A DNA stretch of 64,000 nt, taken from contig JABGUL010000042.1 in assembly GCA_018646605.1 (NCBI GenBank), forward strand, positions 45,270 to 109,269. Reading direction: 5' to 3'. Positions within the stretch are counted from its first letter, which is position 1. Each line of letters opens with the position of its first letter. Positions 9,238-20,496 of this stretch are shown here, one piece after another. Made by a program: the position numbers and the translations under genes. Origin of the DNA: Flavobacteriaceae bacterium. GTDB taxonomy: Bacteria > Bacteroidota > Bacteroidia > Flavobacteriales > Flavobacteriaceae. The notes beneath the pieces were generated by a model. The model saw only the letters and a list, made by a program, of their open reading frames with translations. It was not told the origin of the DNA and did not search any database.

Positions 9238-9918
9238 TTATTTTTTCGCAATCACCTCGTTAAGATTGCCTTTGTCGCACTGAAATATCTTTCCTGGAAA
9301 TTTCATGATCATATTATAGTCATGTGTAGCCATGATAACACTCATTCCCTCTGCGTGAAGTTTTCTGAAAAGCTGCATAATCTCTTGGCTAGTTTCTGGA
9401 TCAAGATTTCCTGTTGGTTCATCAGCAATTATGAGTTCAGGATGGTTGAGTAAAGCTCTGGCAATTGCAACACGTTGTTGTTCCCCTCCCGATAATTCAA
9501 AGGGAAATTTATTTGTATCAGCAGGTACGTTTACAAGATGTAAAACCTCACTTACACGAGTTTTTATTTGCTCCTTATTCTTCCAGCCGGTGGCTTTTAG
9601 TACAAAAACTAAATTATCAAAAATAGTGCGATCGGGGAGTAGTTTAAAATCTTGAAAGACAACCCCTATTTTTCTTCTAAGTAAGGGGATCTGATTTTCC
9701 TTGATTTCTGTTAGGTTATATCCAACAATAGCACCTTGTCCAGCTGAAAGCTGAAGGTCTCCATAAAGTACTTTTAAAAGACTGCTTTTCCCACTTCCTG
9801 TTTTACCAATTAAAAAAACAAACTCACCTGCCCCCACACTAAAGTTTATGTCAGAGAAAATGACATTCTTTTCATTTATAATAGTCGCTTTATCTAGCGT
9901 GACAATTGCATTTTGCAT
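9238..9918 (-). CDS. ftsE: FtsE-like ABC transporter ATP-binding protein
   Basis: 226 aa, one ABC ATPase domain: Walker A GKTGSGKSS (38-46), Q-loop VVFQDFKLL, signature LSGGEQQ (142-148), Walker B LIIADEP (162-168), H-loop ATHDY. The LIGKTGSGKSSLLK and FQDFKLLPDRT regions are typical of FtsE. FtsE pairs with FtsX at the inner membrane to control peptidoglycan hydrolases in division. FtsX is not adjacent here, so the partner must be elsewhere. LolD/MacB-type ATPases are the main alternative, but the FKLLPDRT Q-loop region favours FtsE. Confidence 0.85.
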   Translation of the reverse strand: MQNAIVTLDKATIINEKNVIFSDINFSVGAGEFVFLIGKTGSGKSSLLKVLYGDLQLSAGQGAIVGYNLTEIKENQIPLLRRKIGVVFQDFKLLPDRTIFDNLVFVLKATGWKNKEQIKTRVSEVLHLVNVPADTNKFPFELSGGEQQRVAIARALLNHPELIIADEPTGNLDPETSQEIMQLFRKLHAEGMSVIMATHDYNMIMKFPGKIFQCDKGNLNEVIAKK

Positions 9919-10031
9919 AGAGAAGGTACTTTTGTGTTAAAGGTATGTTTTTTGAGTTATTCTTAAATATTTTGTTGATAAAATATACTTTTTCAATTGT
10001 TATTGACGTTAGTAGGGTAACATAAATCAGC

Positions 10032-10039
10032 TACCTTTG
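10032..10039 (+). promoter_or_regulatory. -7 promoter element immediately before the TPR gene
   Basis: TACCTTTG matches TAnnTTTG and ends only 5 nt before the ATG at 10045. If transcription starts ~5 nt after the element, as inferred at rnpB in this window, the mRNA would have a leader of about one base. Confidence 0.45.
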
Positions 10040-10044
10040 TTTTG

Positions 10045-13000
10045 ATGCTTTACCATTTGAAAATCTTAAGAATTAAATGGACTATTGTCTTTCTATTCCC
10101 CGCTTTTTTGATGGGGCAATTGTATGATTCACAAATGGTTCCAGAAAATGCCGTTCATTATTTTGGATTAGGTTATTTTCCATCTTCATGGCAGACCAAT
10201 TTATTTTTAAATGATGCGTATGCTTCAAACGAACTAAAACAAAGAATTGAGTTTAGTACTTTGTCCAATGCGCTCCGACTCAATTATGTTGGGACAGAAA
10301 AGATGTTGAGTCAGTTTAAAGCAGATTATCCGAACTCCCCAGAAACCTCTACCATTGATTTTGATGTTGCAAATTATTATTTTAATAATGAAAAATACCG
10401 CTACGCCCTAAAGTGGTTTATGCGTGTTTCGGAAAATCAAGTTCCCAAAGTGAACCTTCCTGAGTATAATTTCAATAAAGGATATACTTTGTTTTCTGCA
10501 AAACGATACAAACAAGCGAAACCCTATCTTGAAAAAGTAAAAAATAATAAAGTTTTTGAGTCAGATGCGCATTATTATTTAGGTCATATAGCGTATCAGC
10601 TTGAAGATTTTGACGAAGCTGAAACACAGTTTAGTAATATTTCTGATCCTAATCAAAAAGCGAATCTGTCATACTTCCAAGCCGATATGAATTTTAGGCT
10701 GGGGCGTTTTAATAAAGCAATCGAACTTGGAAAACCTTTTCTAGAGAAAGCTACTGAAGATGAGCTTTCAGAAATTTCAAAAATTATTGGGGAAAGTTTT
10801 TTTAATCTAGAATCCTATATTGAAGCAGTTCCTTATCTAGAAGCTTACAGGGGAAAAAAAGGAACCTGGGAAAATATAGACTTCTATCAACTAGGGTATG
10901 CTTATTACATGCAGGGAAATTATGAAAAGGCCGTAGGACAGTTTAATAAAATTATTGGAAAGAAAAATTCCTTAGCTCAAAACGCTTATTATTATTTAGC
11001 TGATTGCTATTTGAAAACGAACCAGAAAGCGGCTGCTCAAAATGCTTTTAAAAGTGCTTCAAGGATGAATTTTGACCCTATAATTAAGGAAGATGCTTTT
11101 TTGAATTATGCAAAATTGAGTTATGAAGTGGGTAACCCCTACGAAGAGCCACCTAACGTTTTATTAGATTTTTTAGAAGCCTATTCTAAAAATGAGCAAG
11201 CTGAACTTATTGGTGAACTGCTTATTAACTCCTACACCAAATCAGGAAATTACGCTGCCGCTATTGATATTTTGGAGGGCAAAAACGGGTATAAAAACAA
11301 TGAAACTCTTCAGCGTGTTTTAGTGTTAAAGGCTATTGAAGATTTTAAAATAGGGCTTTTTTCCCAAAGTAGTGAAATGTTTGAAAAGGCACTAAAAATA
11401 AATGAAGACAAGTCTCTTGAAGCTTACAGTTTATATTGGCTTGGGCGTTCGGAATATGAAAGAAATCAATTTGATAATGCTTTAGATATTTTTAAAAAGT
11501 TTCAAAAACATTCTGAACGAAATAGTGTTTTGTCTAATACAAGATTAAGCTATGATATTGCCTACATTTATTTCAAACTTGGCGAATATGCTTTCGCACT
11601 GAAATTTTTTAAAGAATTTAATGCTGTAAACAGTAGTTTTAATCAGTCGTATCAACGAGATACTTTTTTGAGAATGGGCGATTGTGAATTTGCTTTAAAA
11701 CAGTATTGGTCTGCGATGGAGTTTTATAACACTGCGATCGCTTTAAATTCTGAACAGGGTGCTTATGCTATGTATCAGAAAGGGATAAGTTATGGTTTTG
11801 TAGATCGTAATCTTAAAAAGATCGAAACTTTACTTCAGCTTACCCAGACGTATTTGAAAGATCCTTTGCTAGATGACGCATTATTTGAATTGGCTTCTTC
11901 GTACAGTCGTGAATCTAATACAATTAAGGCAATAGAAACGTATGATCTATTACTGTCAAATTATAAAAACAGTCCATACACACCAAGAGCTGGCTTGAAT
12001 AAAGGATTGATTTTGTATAATAAGGAGCGGTATATTGAGGCTAAAACTATATTGGAAGATATCGCCATAAAGTACAGACGCGATCCTGTAGCTCAACAAG
12101 CGGTTAGAACATTAAGAGAAATTGCTGTTGATCAAGCTGAGGTTTCTGCTTTTGCCCAATGGGTAAAAACCCAAAACTTAAACACATTCTCAGATATAGA
12201 GCTAGAAAAAACAGCTTTTACTTCTGCAGAAAAGCAATTTTTAGACGGGAATACTAATACAGCTGAAAAGTTATTAAAAGAATATATTGAGACTTATCCC
12301 CAAGGTGTTTTTGGAAACCCTGCAGGGTTTTATTTGGCAGAAATTTATTTTGAAAAAGAACTTTCTATTGAGGCTTTGCCATTTTATCAAGCCATAGTAA
12401 ACCAACAGGTTTCAAGTTATACTGAAAAGTCCCTTGTTCGAATTATAACCTTGTTAAAAAAGGAGGGGCGCCAGGCTGAGTCAATCACTTATTTAGAAAA
12501 ACTAGATCAAATTGCATCTTTTGACGAAAATAGACGCTTTGCAAAATTGAATTTAATGCAGGCCTATTATGCTTCAAATGAATTTGAAAAAACACTCGAG
12601 ACAGCAAATTTTGTTTTAGAAATTCAAAGTTTAGATTCAACATTGCAATGGGATGCCTTGATACTGAAGGCTCGTTCTGCCCTGATGTTAAGCGATAGTT
12701 TGGTTGCGGCTACTGCTTATGAAAAACTCGAAAGGGTTTCAAGAAAAGATTATGCTTCGGAAGCTCTGTTTTTTAGAGCAGAGCGCTTGTTTTTAACAAA
12801 AGACTTTAAAACGTCTATTTCTGTGATCGAAAAAATAGCAGGAGGAAATGGGCAGTCAAACCTTTGGAATGCAAAAGCCTTGCTGCTTTTGGCTAAAAAT
12901 TATTACGCTCTTGATGATTCGTTTCAGGCAATTTTTGTCTTAGAATCAATTATAGAAAATTTTATAATCTATCCTGAAATTACAGAAGAAGCCAAAAATT

Positions 13001-13071
13001 TACTTGTGACATATAGAAATTCTGCAGCAGAAGAAAATAGATCAATTACACAAAAAGATAATGAGAACTAA
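10045..13071 (+). CDS. Large tetratricopeptide-repeat protein, envelope-targeted
   Basis: 1008 aa from the ATG at 10045 (a TTG three bases earlier is in frame but less likely). The N-terminus (WTIVFLFPAFLMGQL) is a signal peptide. Almost the whole mature chain is TPR-like helical hairpins, for example YRYALKWFMRVSE, YKQAKPYLEKVKN and YEKAVGQFNKIIG, spaced by ~34-37 residues. This gives a superhelical scaffold in the periplasm or on the outer-membrane inner face. The next gene, an outer-membrane barrel, overlaps its end by 11 bp, so the two are probably translated together and may form a complex. TPR proteins of this size with a barrel partner recur in Flavobacteriia; I do not know a proven function. 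Confidence 0.88.
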   Translation: MLYHLKILRIKWTIVFLFPAFLMGQLYDSQMVPENAVHYFGLGYFPSSWQTNLFLNDAYASNELKQRIEFSTLSNALRLNYVGTEKMLSQFKADYPNSPETSTIDFDVANYYFNNEKYRYALKWFMRVSENQVPKVNLPEYNFNKGYTLFSAKRYKQAKPYLEKVKNNKVFESDAHYYLGHIAYQLEDFDEAETQFSNISDPNQKANLSYFQADMNFRLGRFNKAIELGKPFLEKATEDELSEISKIIGESFFNLESYIEAVPYLEAYRGKKGTWENIDFYQLGYAYYMQGNYEKAVGQFNKIIGKKNSLAQNAYYYLADCYLKTNQKAAAQNAFKSASRMNFDPIIKEDAFLNYAKLSYEVGNPYEEPPNVLLDFLEAYSKNEQAELIGELLINSYTKSGNYAAAIDILEGKNGYKNNETLQRVLVLKAIEDFKIGLFSQSSEMFEKALKINEDKSLEAYSLYWLGRSEYERNQFDNALDIFKKFQKHSERNSVLSNTRLSYDIAYIYFKLGEYAFALKFFKEFNAVNSSFNQSYQRDTFLRMGDCEFALKQYWSAMEFYNTAIALNSEQGAYAMYQKGISYGFVDRNLKKIETLLQLTQTYLKDPLLDDALFELASSYSRESNTIKAIETYDLLLSNYKNSPYTPRAGLNKGLILYNKERYIEAKTILEDIAIKYRRDPVAQQAVRTLREIAVDQAEVSAFAQWVKTQNLNTFSDIELEKTAFTSAEKQFLDGNTNTAEKLLKEYIETYPQGVFGNPAGFYLAEIYFEKELSIEALPFYQAIVNQQVSSYTEKSLVRIITLLKKEGRQAESITYLEKLDQIASFDENRRFAKLNLMQAYYASNEFEKTLETANFVLEIQSLDSTLQWDALILKARSALMLSDSLVAATAYEKLERVSRKDYASEALFFRAERLFLTKDFKTSISVIEKIAGGNGQSNLWNAKALLLLAKNYYALDDSFQAIFVLESIIENFIIYPEITEEAKNLLVTYRNSAAEENRSITQKDNEN

Positions 13072-14803
13072 GGCCCTTTTTTACAGATTTGTTATGTTCT
13101 GCTTGGTATATGTTGCTGTTCAGGGTCAGGAAAGTGAGTCTATAGGAACACAAGAGGTGTTGGTTGTTAAATCTTATACACCTAGCTTGTCCGATGCTTT
13201 TAAAATAAATTCAAGTCCTGTTTCACCCGATAGTTTATTGACTAAAGATAAAGTGCTTGAATTTAAAATTAAATCTGTTCCTGTTGTTTCAACCTTTGTT
13301 CCTAACAAAGCAACTCCTTTGAAGTTACAAAGACGCTCTTCTAGAACACCATATAACACCCTTTTTAGTGGAGGTTTTGGAATTAAAAGCCAGCTCTTTT
13401 TAGATGTCTCAAGTGTTATTGAATTAGATCGTACGCAACGTTTTGGTTTAAAGATATACCGTGATGGTTTTGGTGGAGATCTGCCGAATACGATTTTAAA
13501 AAGTAACCAGCAGTTTAGTCGTTTTGGTGTTCATCACAATCTTAGGAGTAATGATTACAATGCAAATACCCTTTTACAATTTGCTACGACCAAAAACAAT
13601 TATTTTGGTTTGTACGATCGTGATTGGGATAATTTATTAATCCTTGGTGTAGATCCAGCGATAAAACGAAGCGTATTCAAAATTAGAACCCATTGGAATT
13701 GGTATGACTTCGTAGTAAGGGCAATTGAGTTTCAGGCTAATTTAACGACTGATAATTTTGATACTTCTGAGCAACAATTGAGTTTAAAAGCTGATTTTGA
13801 GATTGAATTAGGGGATGGAAAGATCACGGCTACAACCGAAGTAAAGGGATTAAGCACACTTTTTAGGGAGTCTTTTTTTGGAAGAGAACTTCAAGAGGAA
13901 CAAATTGGAGTTGGATCTTTAGGGGTACATTGGCAAAATACTTCTTCGGATTTCAAATTAAAGCTTGGTGCAGGAATGGCTTATTCTTCCAAAATGGATG
14001 GTTTTTCAAGTGAGTTACTTTATTATCCAGAAATTGATCTTTCATATCAGAAAAAAGGAAGGGTTATGGTTCCTTATCTAAAAGCAATGGGAGGAGTGAA
14101 AATGAATAGTTATCAATCCCTTTATTCTGTCAATCCATACCTAGCGCCTACGACTACATTAAACCCAACGTTTAGCAAGTATAATGCTTCTTTAGGAGTG
14201 CGATCCTCCTTGTCATCTATATTGAATTTCAATTTCGGTGTTGTTTATGATCAGATTGAAAACTTTATGCTCTTTGAGCGCCTACCCTTTGATGGGTCAA
14301 ACAATAATGATTCTTATCGCCTTTCAAATTCTTATGAAAATAAGTATACCAATCTTGATCTGTATGGCTTTAAAGCAACTATTCGAATAGATCTAGCTAA
14401 AAATAATTTTGTTCGTTTTGGTACTAAGTATAGTTATTTTAATACTAATAGTACTCAGCAACTTTGGAATGTTCCATCTCTAGAAATGAATTGGGAAGGA
14501 CAATTTAATTGGAAAGATAATTTAACATTTACTTTTCAAGGAAGTCTTTTGGGTGACCGTATTGCAGCTTATTGTCCCATTTTTTTAAATCAACAAGTTG
14601 ATAACGTGCAGTTTCAGGAAGAAAATGTTCCATTGTTTGTGAGTACAACATCTCATGTAGCATACAAGCTTTCAGATCAGTTTGATGTTTTTGTTAAGCT
14701 TAAATTAAATTCCGTGGGTCCACATGGACGTTGGCTTTATTATAACGAACCCTCCTTTCTCTTATTGGCTGGGGTGACATACAAATTTGATTTTCAGTAT
14801 TAA
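13061..14803 (+). CDS. Outer-membrane beta-barrel protein (TonB-receptor-like barrel without plug)
   Basis: 580 aa. The signal peptide (RFVMFCLVYVAVQGQ) is followed by a short linker with LVVKSYTPSLSDAFKI and then alternating amphipathic strands (FGLKIYRDGFGG, FVRFGTKYSYF) to a C-terminal KFDFQY strand ending in an aromatic residue, a typical BAM signal. There is no plug and no TonB box that I can see, so it is not a classical TonB-dependent receptor. Its start lies inside the end of the TPR gene (11-bp overlap), which suggests translational coupling and a shared envelope job. The substrate is unknown. Confidence 0.75.
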   Translation: MRTKALFYRFVMFCLVYVAVQGQESESIGTQEVLVVKSYTPSLSDAFKINSSPVSPDSLLTKDKVLEFKIKSVPVVSTFVPNKATPLKLQRRSSRTPYNTLFSGGFGIKSQLFLDVSSVIELDRTQRFGLKIYRDGFGGDLPNTILKSNQQFSRFGVHHNLRSNDYNANTLLQFATTKNNYFGLYDRDWDNLLILGVDPAIKRSVFKIRTHWNWYDFVVRAIEFQANLTTDNFDTSEQQLSLKADFEIELGDGKITATTEVKGLSTLFRESFFGRELQEEQIGVGSLGVHWQNTSSDFKLKLGAGMAYSSKMDGFSSELLYYPEIDLSYQKKGRVMVPYLKAMGGVKMNSYQSLYSVNPYLAPTTTLNPTFSKYNASLGVRSSLSSILNFNFGVVYDQIENFMLFERLPFDGSNNNDSYRLSNSYENKYTNLDLYGFKATIRIDLAKNNFVRFGTKYSYFNTNSTQQLWNVPSLEMNWEGQFNWKDNLTFTFQGSLLGDRIAAYCPIFLNQQVDNVQFQEENVPLFVSTTSHVAYKLSDQFDVFVKLKLNSVGPHGRWLYYNEPSFLLLAGVTYKFDFQY

Positions 14804-14857
14804 CCGGTTTTTTTTTTTTGATTTAAAATTTAGTTAGTTTCAATACTTGATTTTCAT

Positions 14858-14865
14858 TACATTTG
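14858..14865 (+). promoter_or_regulatory. -7 promoter element for the amidohydrolase gene
   Basis: TACATTTG followed by CACG matches TAnnTTTG, 54 bp before the ATG. No convincing -33 TTG at the standard spacing. Confidence 0.5.
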
Positions 14866-14919
14866 CACGAATATTTTATCTTTTTAAAATATTATTTTTA
14901 ACACATCTATGTTCCAAAA

Positions 14920-16557
14920 ATGAATATAAAATCATCCTTACTGTTTTCAATCATTGCTTCAGTTTTACTGAGTTCTTGTCAAGATAAAGTCGATTTATTA
15001 GTACATAACGGATTGGTTTACACAATGAATAATAATGGCACAGTCGTTTCTTCTTTTGTTGTTGATGATGGAAAGTTCATTGCAATTGGGGGTGAAGAAT
15101 TACTGAAAAAATACAAAGCTAAAAGAGTTTTAAATCTACAAAACTTACCTGTTTACCCGGGGTTAATTGATTCTCATTGTCATTTTTTAAAATTAGGTCT
15201 CAGTTTACAGCAAATTGACTTAAAGGGAACAAATAGCTTTGAAGAAGTTGTCACTCTTTTGAAAGATGCTTCTGAAGGAAAACAATCGAATTCAATCGTT
15301 GGGAGCGGTTGGGATCAGAATGATTGGGAGGATAAAAGCTTACCTAACAAAGATCGTTTAGATGAATTATTTCCAGATACACCGGTTGCATTGCGACGTA
15401 TTGATGGACATGCATTGTTGGTAAATCAAAAAGCTTTAGACCTTGCTGGAATTACAGTTGACACCAAGGTTAAAGGAGGAACAATCATCAAAGAAGATGG
15501 AAAGCTTACCGGGGTTCTTGTTGATGCACCCATGCAATTAGTTCAAAATATACTTCCCAAGCCAACAGTAGAACAAAAGATTAAGGCACTTCAAGATGCC
15601 GCAGAAATAGGATTTGCTAATGGACTTACTTCGGTGTCTGTTGCAGGTTTGGATAAGGAGGATGTGTTTTTGATTGATAGCTTGCAAAAGAAGGGTTTGT
15701 TGGACATGCGTGTTTATGCTATGGTTTCAAACACAAAAGAGAACATGGATTATTTTTTAGAGGCAGGTCCAATAAAAACAAACAAGTTAACAGTGCGATC
15801 ATTTAAGGTTTATGCAGATGGTGCACTCGGTTCTCGTGGTGCAGCTTTAAAATCTCCATACACAGATTTAGATTCGCATAGTGGCGAGTTCATTACTTCA
15901 AGAGATTCGATTGAGAAATTAGCGTATAAATTAGCTACAACCCCTTTTCAGATGAATACACATGCTATTGGTGATGATGCAAACAATGCTGTTCTTCAGG
16001 CTTATAAGAAAGCACTTGTTTTTTCTGATGATCCCAGATGGCGTATTGAACATGCTCAAATAATTGATACAGCTGACATTAAACTATTTAACAGAAAAGT
16101 TATTCCTTCTGTTCAGCCAACACACGCTACTAGTGATATGTACTGGGCTGAAGAGCGCTTGGGTTCAGACAGATTGCTGGGTGCTTATGCGAATAAAGCT
16201 TTGCTAGAGCAATCTGGTAGAATTGCTTTAGGAACAGATTTTCCTGTGGAAGAAGTAAGTCCTATAATGACTTTTTATGCTGCTATTACTAGGAAAGACG
16301 CTGAGCAATATCCTGAGGAGGGTTATCTCTCTCAGAACAAACTTTCCCGAGACGAAGCTTTAAGGGGTATGACAATTTGGGGTGCTTACGCTAATTTTGA
16401 AGAAAATGAGAAAGGATCTATTGAAGTTGGAAAAAATGCTGACTTCATTATGTTAGACAGAGATATTATGAAAGTCAGTGATAAACGAATTTTAAAAGCT
16501 AGAATTGTAGCAACTATCCTGGATGGAAATGTGGTCTACAGTAATCGTATACGTTAA
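14920..16557 (+). CDS. Amidohydrolase-family lipoprotein (YtcJ-like)
   Basis: 545 aa. The leader has a lipobox ending LLSSC (Cys20), so the enzyme is lipid-anchored outside the cytoplasm. The composite beta-sandwich/TIM-barrel amidohydrolase fold is marked by DSHCHF (HxH at 86-88), a metal-ligand His in MNTHAIGDDANN, and RIEHAQII. The C-terminal GKNADFIMLDRDI strand closes the sandwich. YtcJ-like proteins are zinc-dependent hydrolases of imprecisely known amide or formamide substrates. It is monocistronic: a promoter element lies upstream and a strong terminator at 16601-16632 downstream. The fold is certain; the substrate is not. Confidence 0.88.
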   Translation: MNIKSSLLFSIIASVLLSSCQDKVDLLVHNGLVYTMNNNGTVVSSFVVDDGKFIAIGGEELLKKYKAKRVLNLQNLPVYPGLIDSHCHFLKLGLSLQQIDLKGTNSFEEVVTLLKDASEGKQSNSIVGSGWDQNDWEDKSLPNKDRLDELFPDTPVALRRIDGHALLVNQKALDLAGITVDTKVKGGTIIKEDGKLTGVLVDAPMQLVQNILPKPTVEQKIKALQDAAEIGFANGLTSVSVAGLDKEDVFLIDSLQKKGLLDMRVYAMVSNTKENMDYFLEAGPIKTNKLTVRSFKVYADGALGSRGAALKSPYTDLDSHSGEFITSRDSIEKLAYKLATTPFQMNTHAIGDDANNAVLQAYKKALVFSDDPRWRIEHAQIIDTADIKLFNRKVIPSVQPTHATSDMYWAEERLGSDRLLGAYANKALLEQSGRIALGTDFPVEEVSPIMTFYAAITRKDAEQYPEEGYLSQNKLSRDEALRGMTIWGAYANFEENEKGSIEVGKNADFIMLDRDIMKVSDKRILKARIVATILDGNVVYSNRIR

Positions 16558-16600
16558 GTTAATTAACGTTTTCCATAAAACACATAACAATACACCTAAG

Positions 16601-16632
16601 GGCTAAATATTTTATATCATTTAGCCTTTTTT
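16601..16632 (+). terminator. Intrinsic terminator after the amidohydrolase gene
   Basis: Stem GGCTAAAT (16601-16608) / ATTTAGCC (16619-16626), a 10-nt loop and a six-T tail. Confidence 0.85.
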
Positions 16633-16642
16633 GGTTAATAAA

Positions 16643-16664
16643 GTATACTGTATTCAGTTTATAC
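16643..16664. promoter_or_regulatory. Imperfect palindrome upstream of asnB
   Basis: GTATACTG and CAGTTTATAC form an inverted repeat interrupted by a two-base insertion. It lies ~24-45 bp upstream of the TAAATTTG element, where it could overlap the -33 region. A regulator is not known. Confidence 0.3.
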
Positions 16665-16687
16665 ATAAATTTTTTAATCCTTATCAT

Positions 16688-16695
16688 TAAATTTG
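16688..16695 (+). promoter_or_regulatory. -7 promoter element for asnB
   Basis: TAAATTTG matches TAnnTTTG and ends 16 bp before the asnB ATG, giving a leader of about 12 nt. Confidence 0.5.
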
Positions 16696-16711
16696 ACAAA
16701 AATTTATAATC

Positions 16712-18382
16712 ATGTGTGGTATTGTATGTGCTTTTGATTTAAAGCAATCAGTTGATGAGGTACGTCCTCAAATTTTAGAAATGTCTAAACGCCTTCGTCA
16801 CCGAGGACCAGACTGGAGCGGAATTTTTAACTGTGATAAAGCTATTTTGGCGCATGAGCGTCTTGCTATTGTGGATCCAACTTCTGGAAAACAACCTATA
16901 ATAAGTCCTTCTGGAAAATTAATTCTTGCAGCCAATGGTGAGATATATAATCACCGTGAGTTAAGAGCACCTTACGAGTCGAGTTATGCTTTTAAAACCC
17001 AATCGGATTGTGAAGTTATTTTAGCATTGTATGAAAAAGAAGGTAAGGATTTTGTAAACAAGTTAAATGGAATTTTTGCTTTTGCTATTTACGACGAATC
17101 AAAAGATGAATATTTTATTGCTCGAGATCATATGGGGATCATTCCATTGTATATGGGATGGGATGCAAATGGTACTTTTTACGTTGCCTCTGAATTAAAA
17201 GCATTGGAAGGTGTTTGTACTAAAATAGAATTGTTTCCACCCGGACATTATTTTCATAGTAATGATGAAGTTCCTACCAAATGGTATACTCCGGAGTGGA
17301 CTTCCTATGATGATGTAAAGGATAATCCAACCTCTATTGAAGATTTACATGATGCACTTTCAGATGCGGTACACAGACAATTAATGAGTGATGTTCCTTA
17401 TGGTGTTTTACTTTCAGGAGGATTGGATTCCTCAATCACTTCAGCATTGGCTAAAAAGTTTGCTGCAAAACGAGTTGAGTCTGATGACACACAGTCTGCA
17501 TGGTGGCCACAATTGCATTCATTTTCGGTTGGTCTTGAGGGCTCTCCGGATTTAGCTGCTGCTCAAAAAGTAGCTGAGCATATTGGTACCGTTCATCATG
17601 AGATTAAATTTACAATCCAGGAAGGTTTGGATGCAATACGAGAAGTTATTTATCATTTAGAGACCTATGATATCACTACTGTAAGAGCATCAACCCCTAT
17701 GTTCTTGATGGCCCGAGCTATTAAAGCATTAGGCATAAAAATGGTATTGTCTGGGGAAGGTGCTGATGAATTATTTGGTGGGTATTTATACTTTCATAAA
17801 GCACCAAATGCAAAAGAATTCCATGAAGAGACCGTTAGAAAGCTTGAAAAGTTACACCAATATGATTGCTTGAGAGCCAATAAGTCTCTTGCTGCATGGG
17901 GTATTGAGGGACGAGTTCCTTTTTTAGATAAAGAGTTTATTGAAGTCGCTATGCGCTTGAATCCTAAAGATAAGATGATCACTGAGGAACGCATGGAAAA
18001 ATGGGTATTGCGTAAAGCTTTTGAGGACTATTTACCCCCTAGCGTTGCATGGAGACAAAAGGAGCAGTTTTCTGATGGTGTGGGTTATAGTTGGATTGAT
18101 ACTTTGAAAGAAGTAGTGGCCCAAGAAGTGACTGATGAACAGATGGCAAATGCACAATATCGTTTTCCTGTTCAAACACCACAAAACAAAGAGGAATTTC
18201 ATTATCGCACAATATTTGAATCTCACTTCCCTAGTGATGCTGCCGCTTTAAGCGTGCCATCAGTACCTTCTGTAGCTTGTAGTACACCTGTTGCATTAGC
18301 TTGGGATGAAGCATTTCAAAATCAAAATGATCCAAGTGGGAGAGCGGTTGCAAAGGTGCATGAAAAAAGCTACAACCAATAG
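16712..18382 (+). CDS. asnB: Asparagine synthase B (glutamine-hydrolysing)
   Basis: 556 aa, the usual length for bacterial AsnB. Cys2 after the initiator Met (MCGIV) is the class II glutaminase nucleophile. The glutaminase domain runs to ~residue 195. The synthetase domain has the PP-loop SGGLDSS (235-241) and the SGEGADELFGGY motif. The enzyme makes asparagine from aspartate, glutamine and ATP in the cytoplasm. The C-terminal segment (QFSDGVGYSWIDTLK) matches E. coli-type AsnB. Isolated gene between terminator-like sequences, with its own promoter element and an imperfect palindrome upstream. Confidence 0.96.
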   Translation: MCGIVCAFDLKQSVDEVRPQILEMSKRLRHRGPDWSGIFNCDKAILAHERLAIVDPTSGKQPIISPSGKLILAANGEIYNHRELRAPYESSYAFKTQSDCEVILALYEKEGKDFVNKLNGIFAFAIYDESKDEYFIARDHMGIIPLYMGWDANGTFYVASELKALEGVCTKIELFPPGHYFHSNDEVPTKWYTPEWTSYDDVKDNPTSIEDLHDALSDAVHRQLMSDVPYGVLLSGGLDSSITSALAKKFAAKRVESDDTQSAWWPQLHSFSVGLEGSPDLAAAQKVAEHIGTVHHEIKFTIQEGLDAIREVIYHLETYDITTVRASTPMFLMARAIKALGIKMVLSGEGADELFGGYLYFHKAPNAKEFHEETVRKLEKLHQYDCLRANKSLAAWGIEGRVPFLDKEFIEVAMRLNPKDKMITEERMEKWVLRKAFEDYLPPSVAWRQKEQFSDGVGYSWIDTLKEVVAQEVTDEQMANAQYRFPVQTPQNKEEFHYRTIFESHFPSDAAALSVPSVPSVACSTPVALAWDEAFQNQNDPSGRAVAKVHEKSYNQ

Positions 18383-18401
18383 CTACTAAATTCTCTTTTT
18401 T

Positions 18402-18426
18402 AAGTCACTGAATACGACTTTTTTTT
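18402..18426 (+). terminator. Weak terminator-like hairpin after asnB
   Basis: AAGTC (18402-18406) and GACTT (18416-18420) form a 5-bp stem with a 9-nt loop, followed by T residues. The stem is short, so confidence is low. Confidence 0.4.
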
Positions 18427-18495
18427 CACACTTTAATGTTGATAACTTCATCACTATTGACAAGGGTTTAGGTACGTTTTGAGCTGCTGAATGGC

Positions 18496-18503
18496 TATAT
18501 TTG
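18496..18503 (+). promoter_or_regulatory. -7 promoter element for gyrB
   Basis: TATATTTG matches TAnnTTTG and ends 35 bp before the ATG. The upstream TTTTG is closer than the usual ~20 bp, so the -33 box is uncertain. Confidence 0.5.
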
Positions 18504-18520
18504 TTAGTCGGCTAAAATAG

Positions 18521-20479
<1,959 letters not shown>

Positions 20480-20496
20480 TATTTAAAAAAGTAAGA

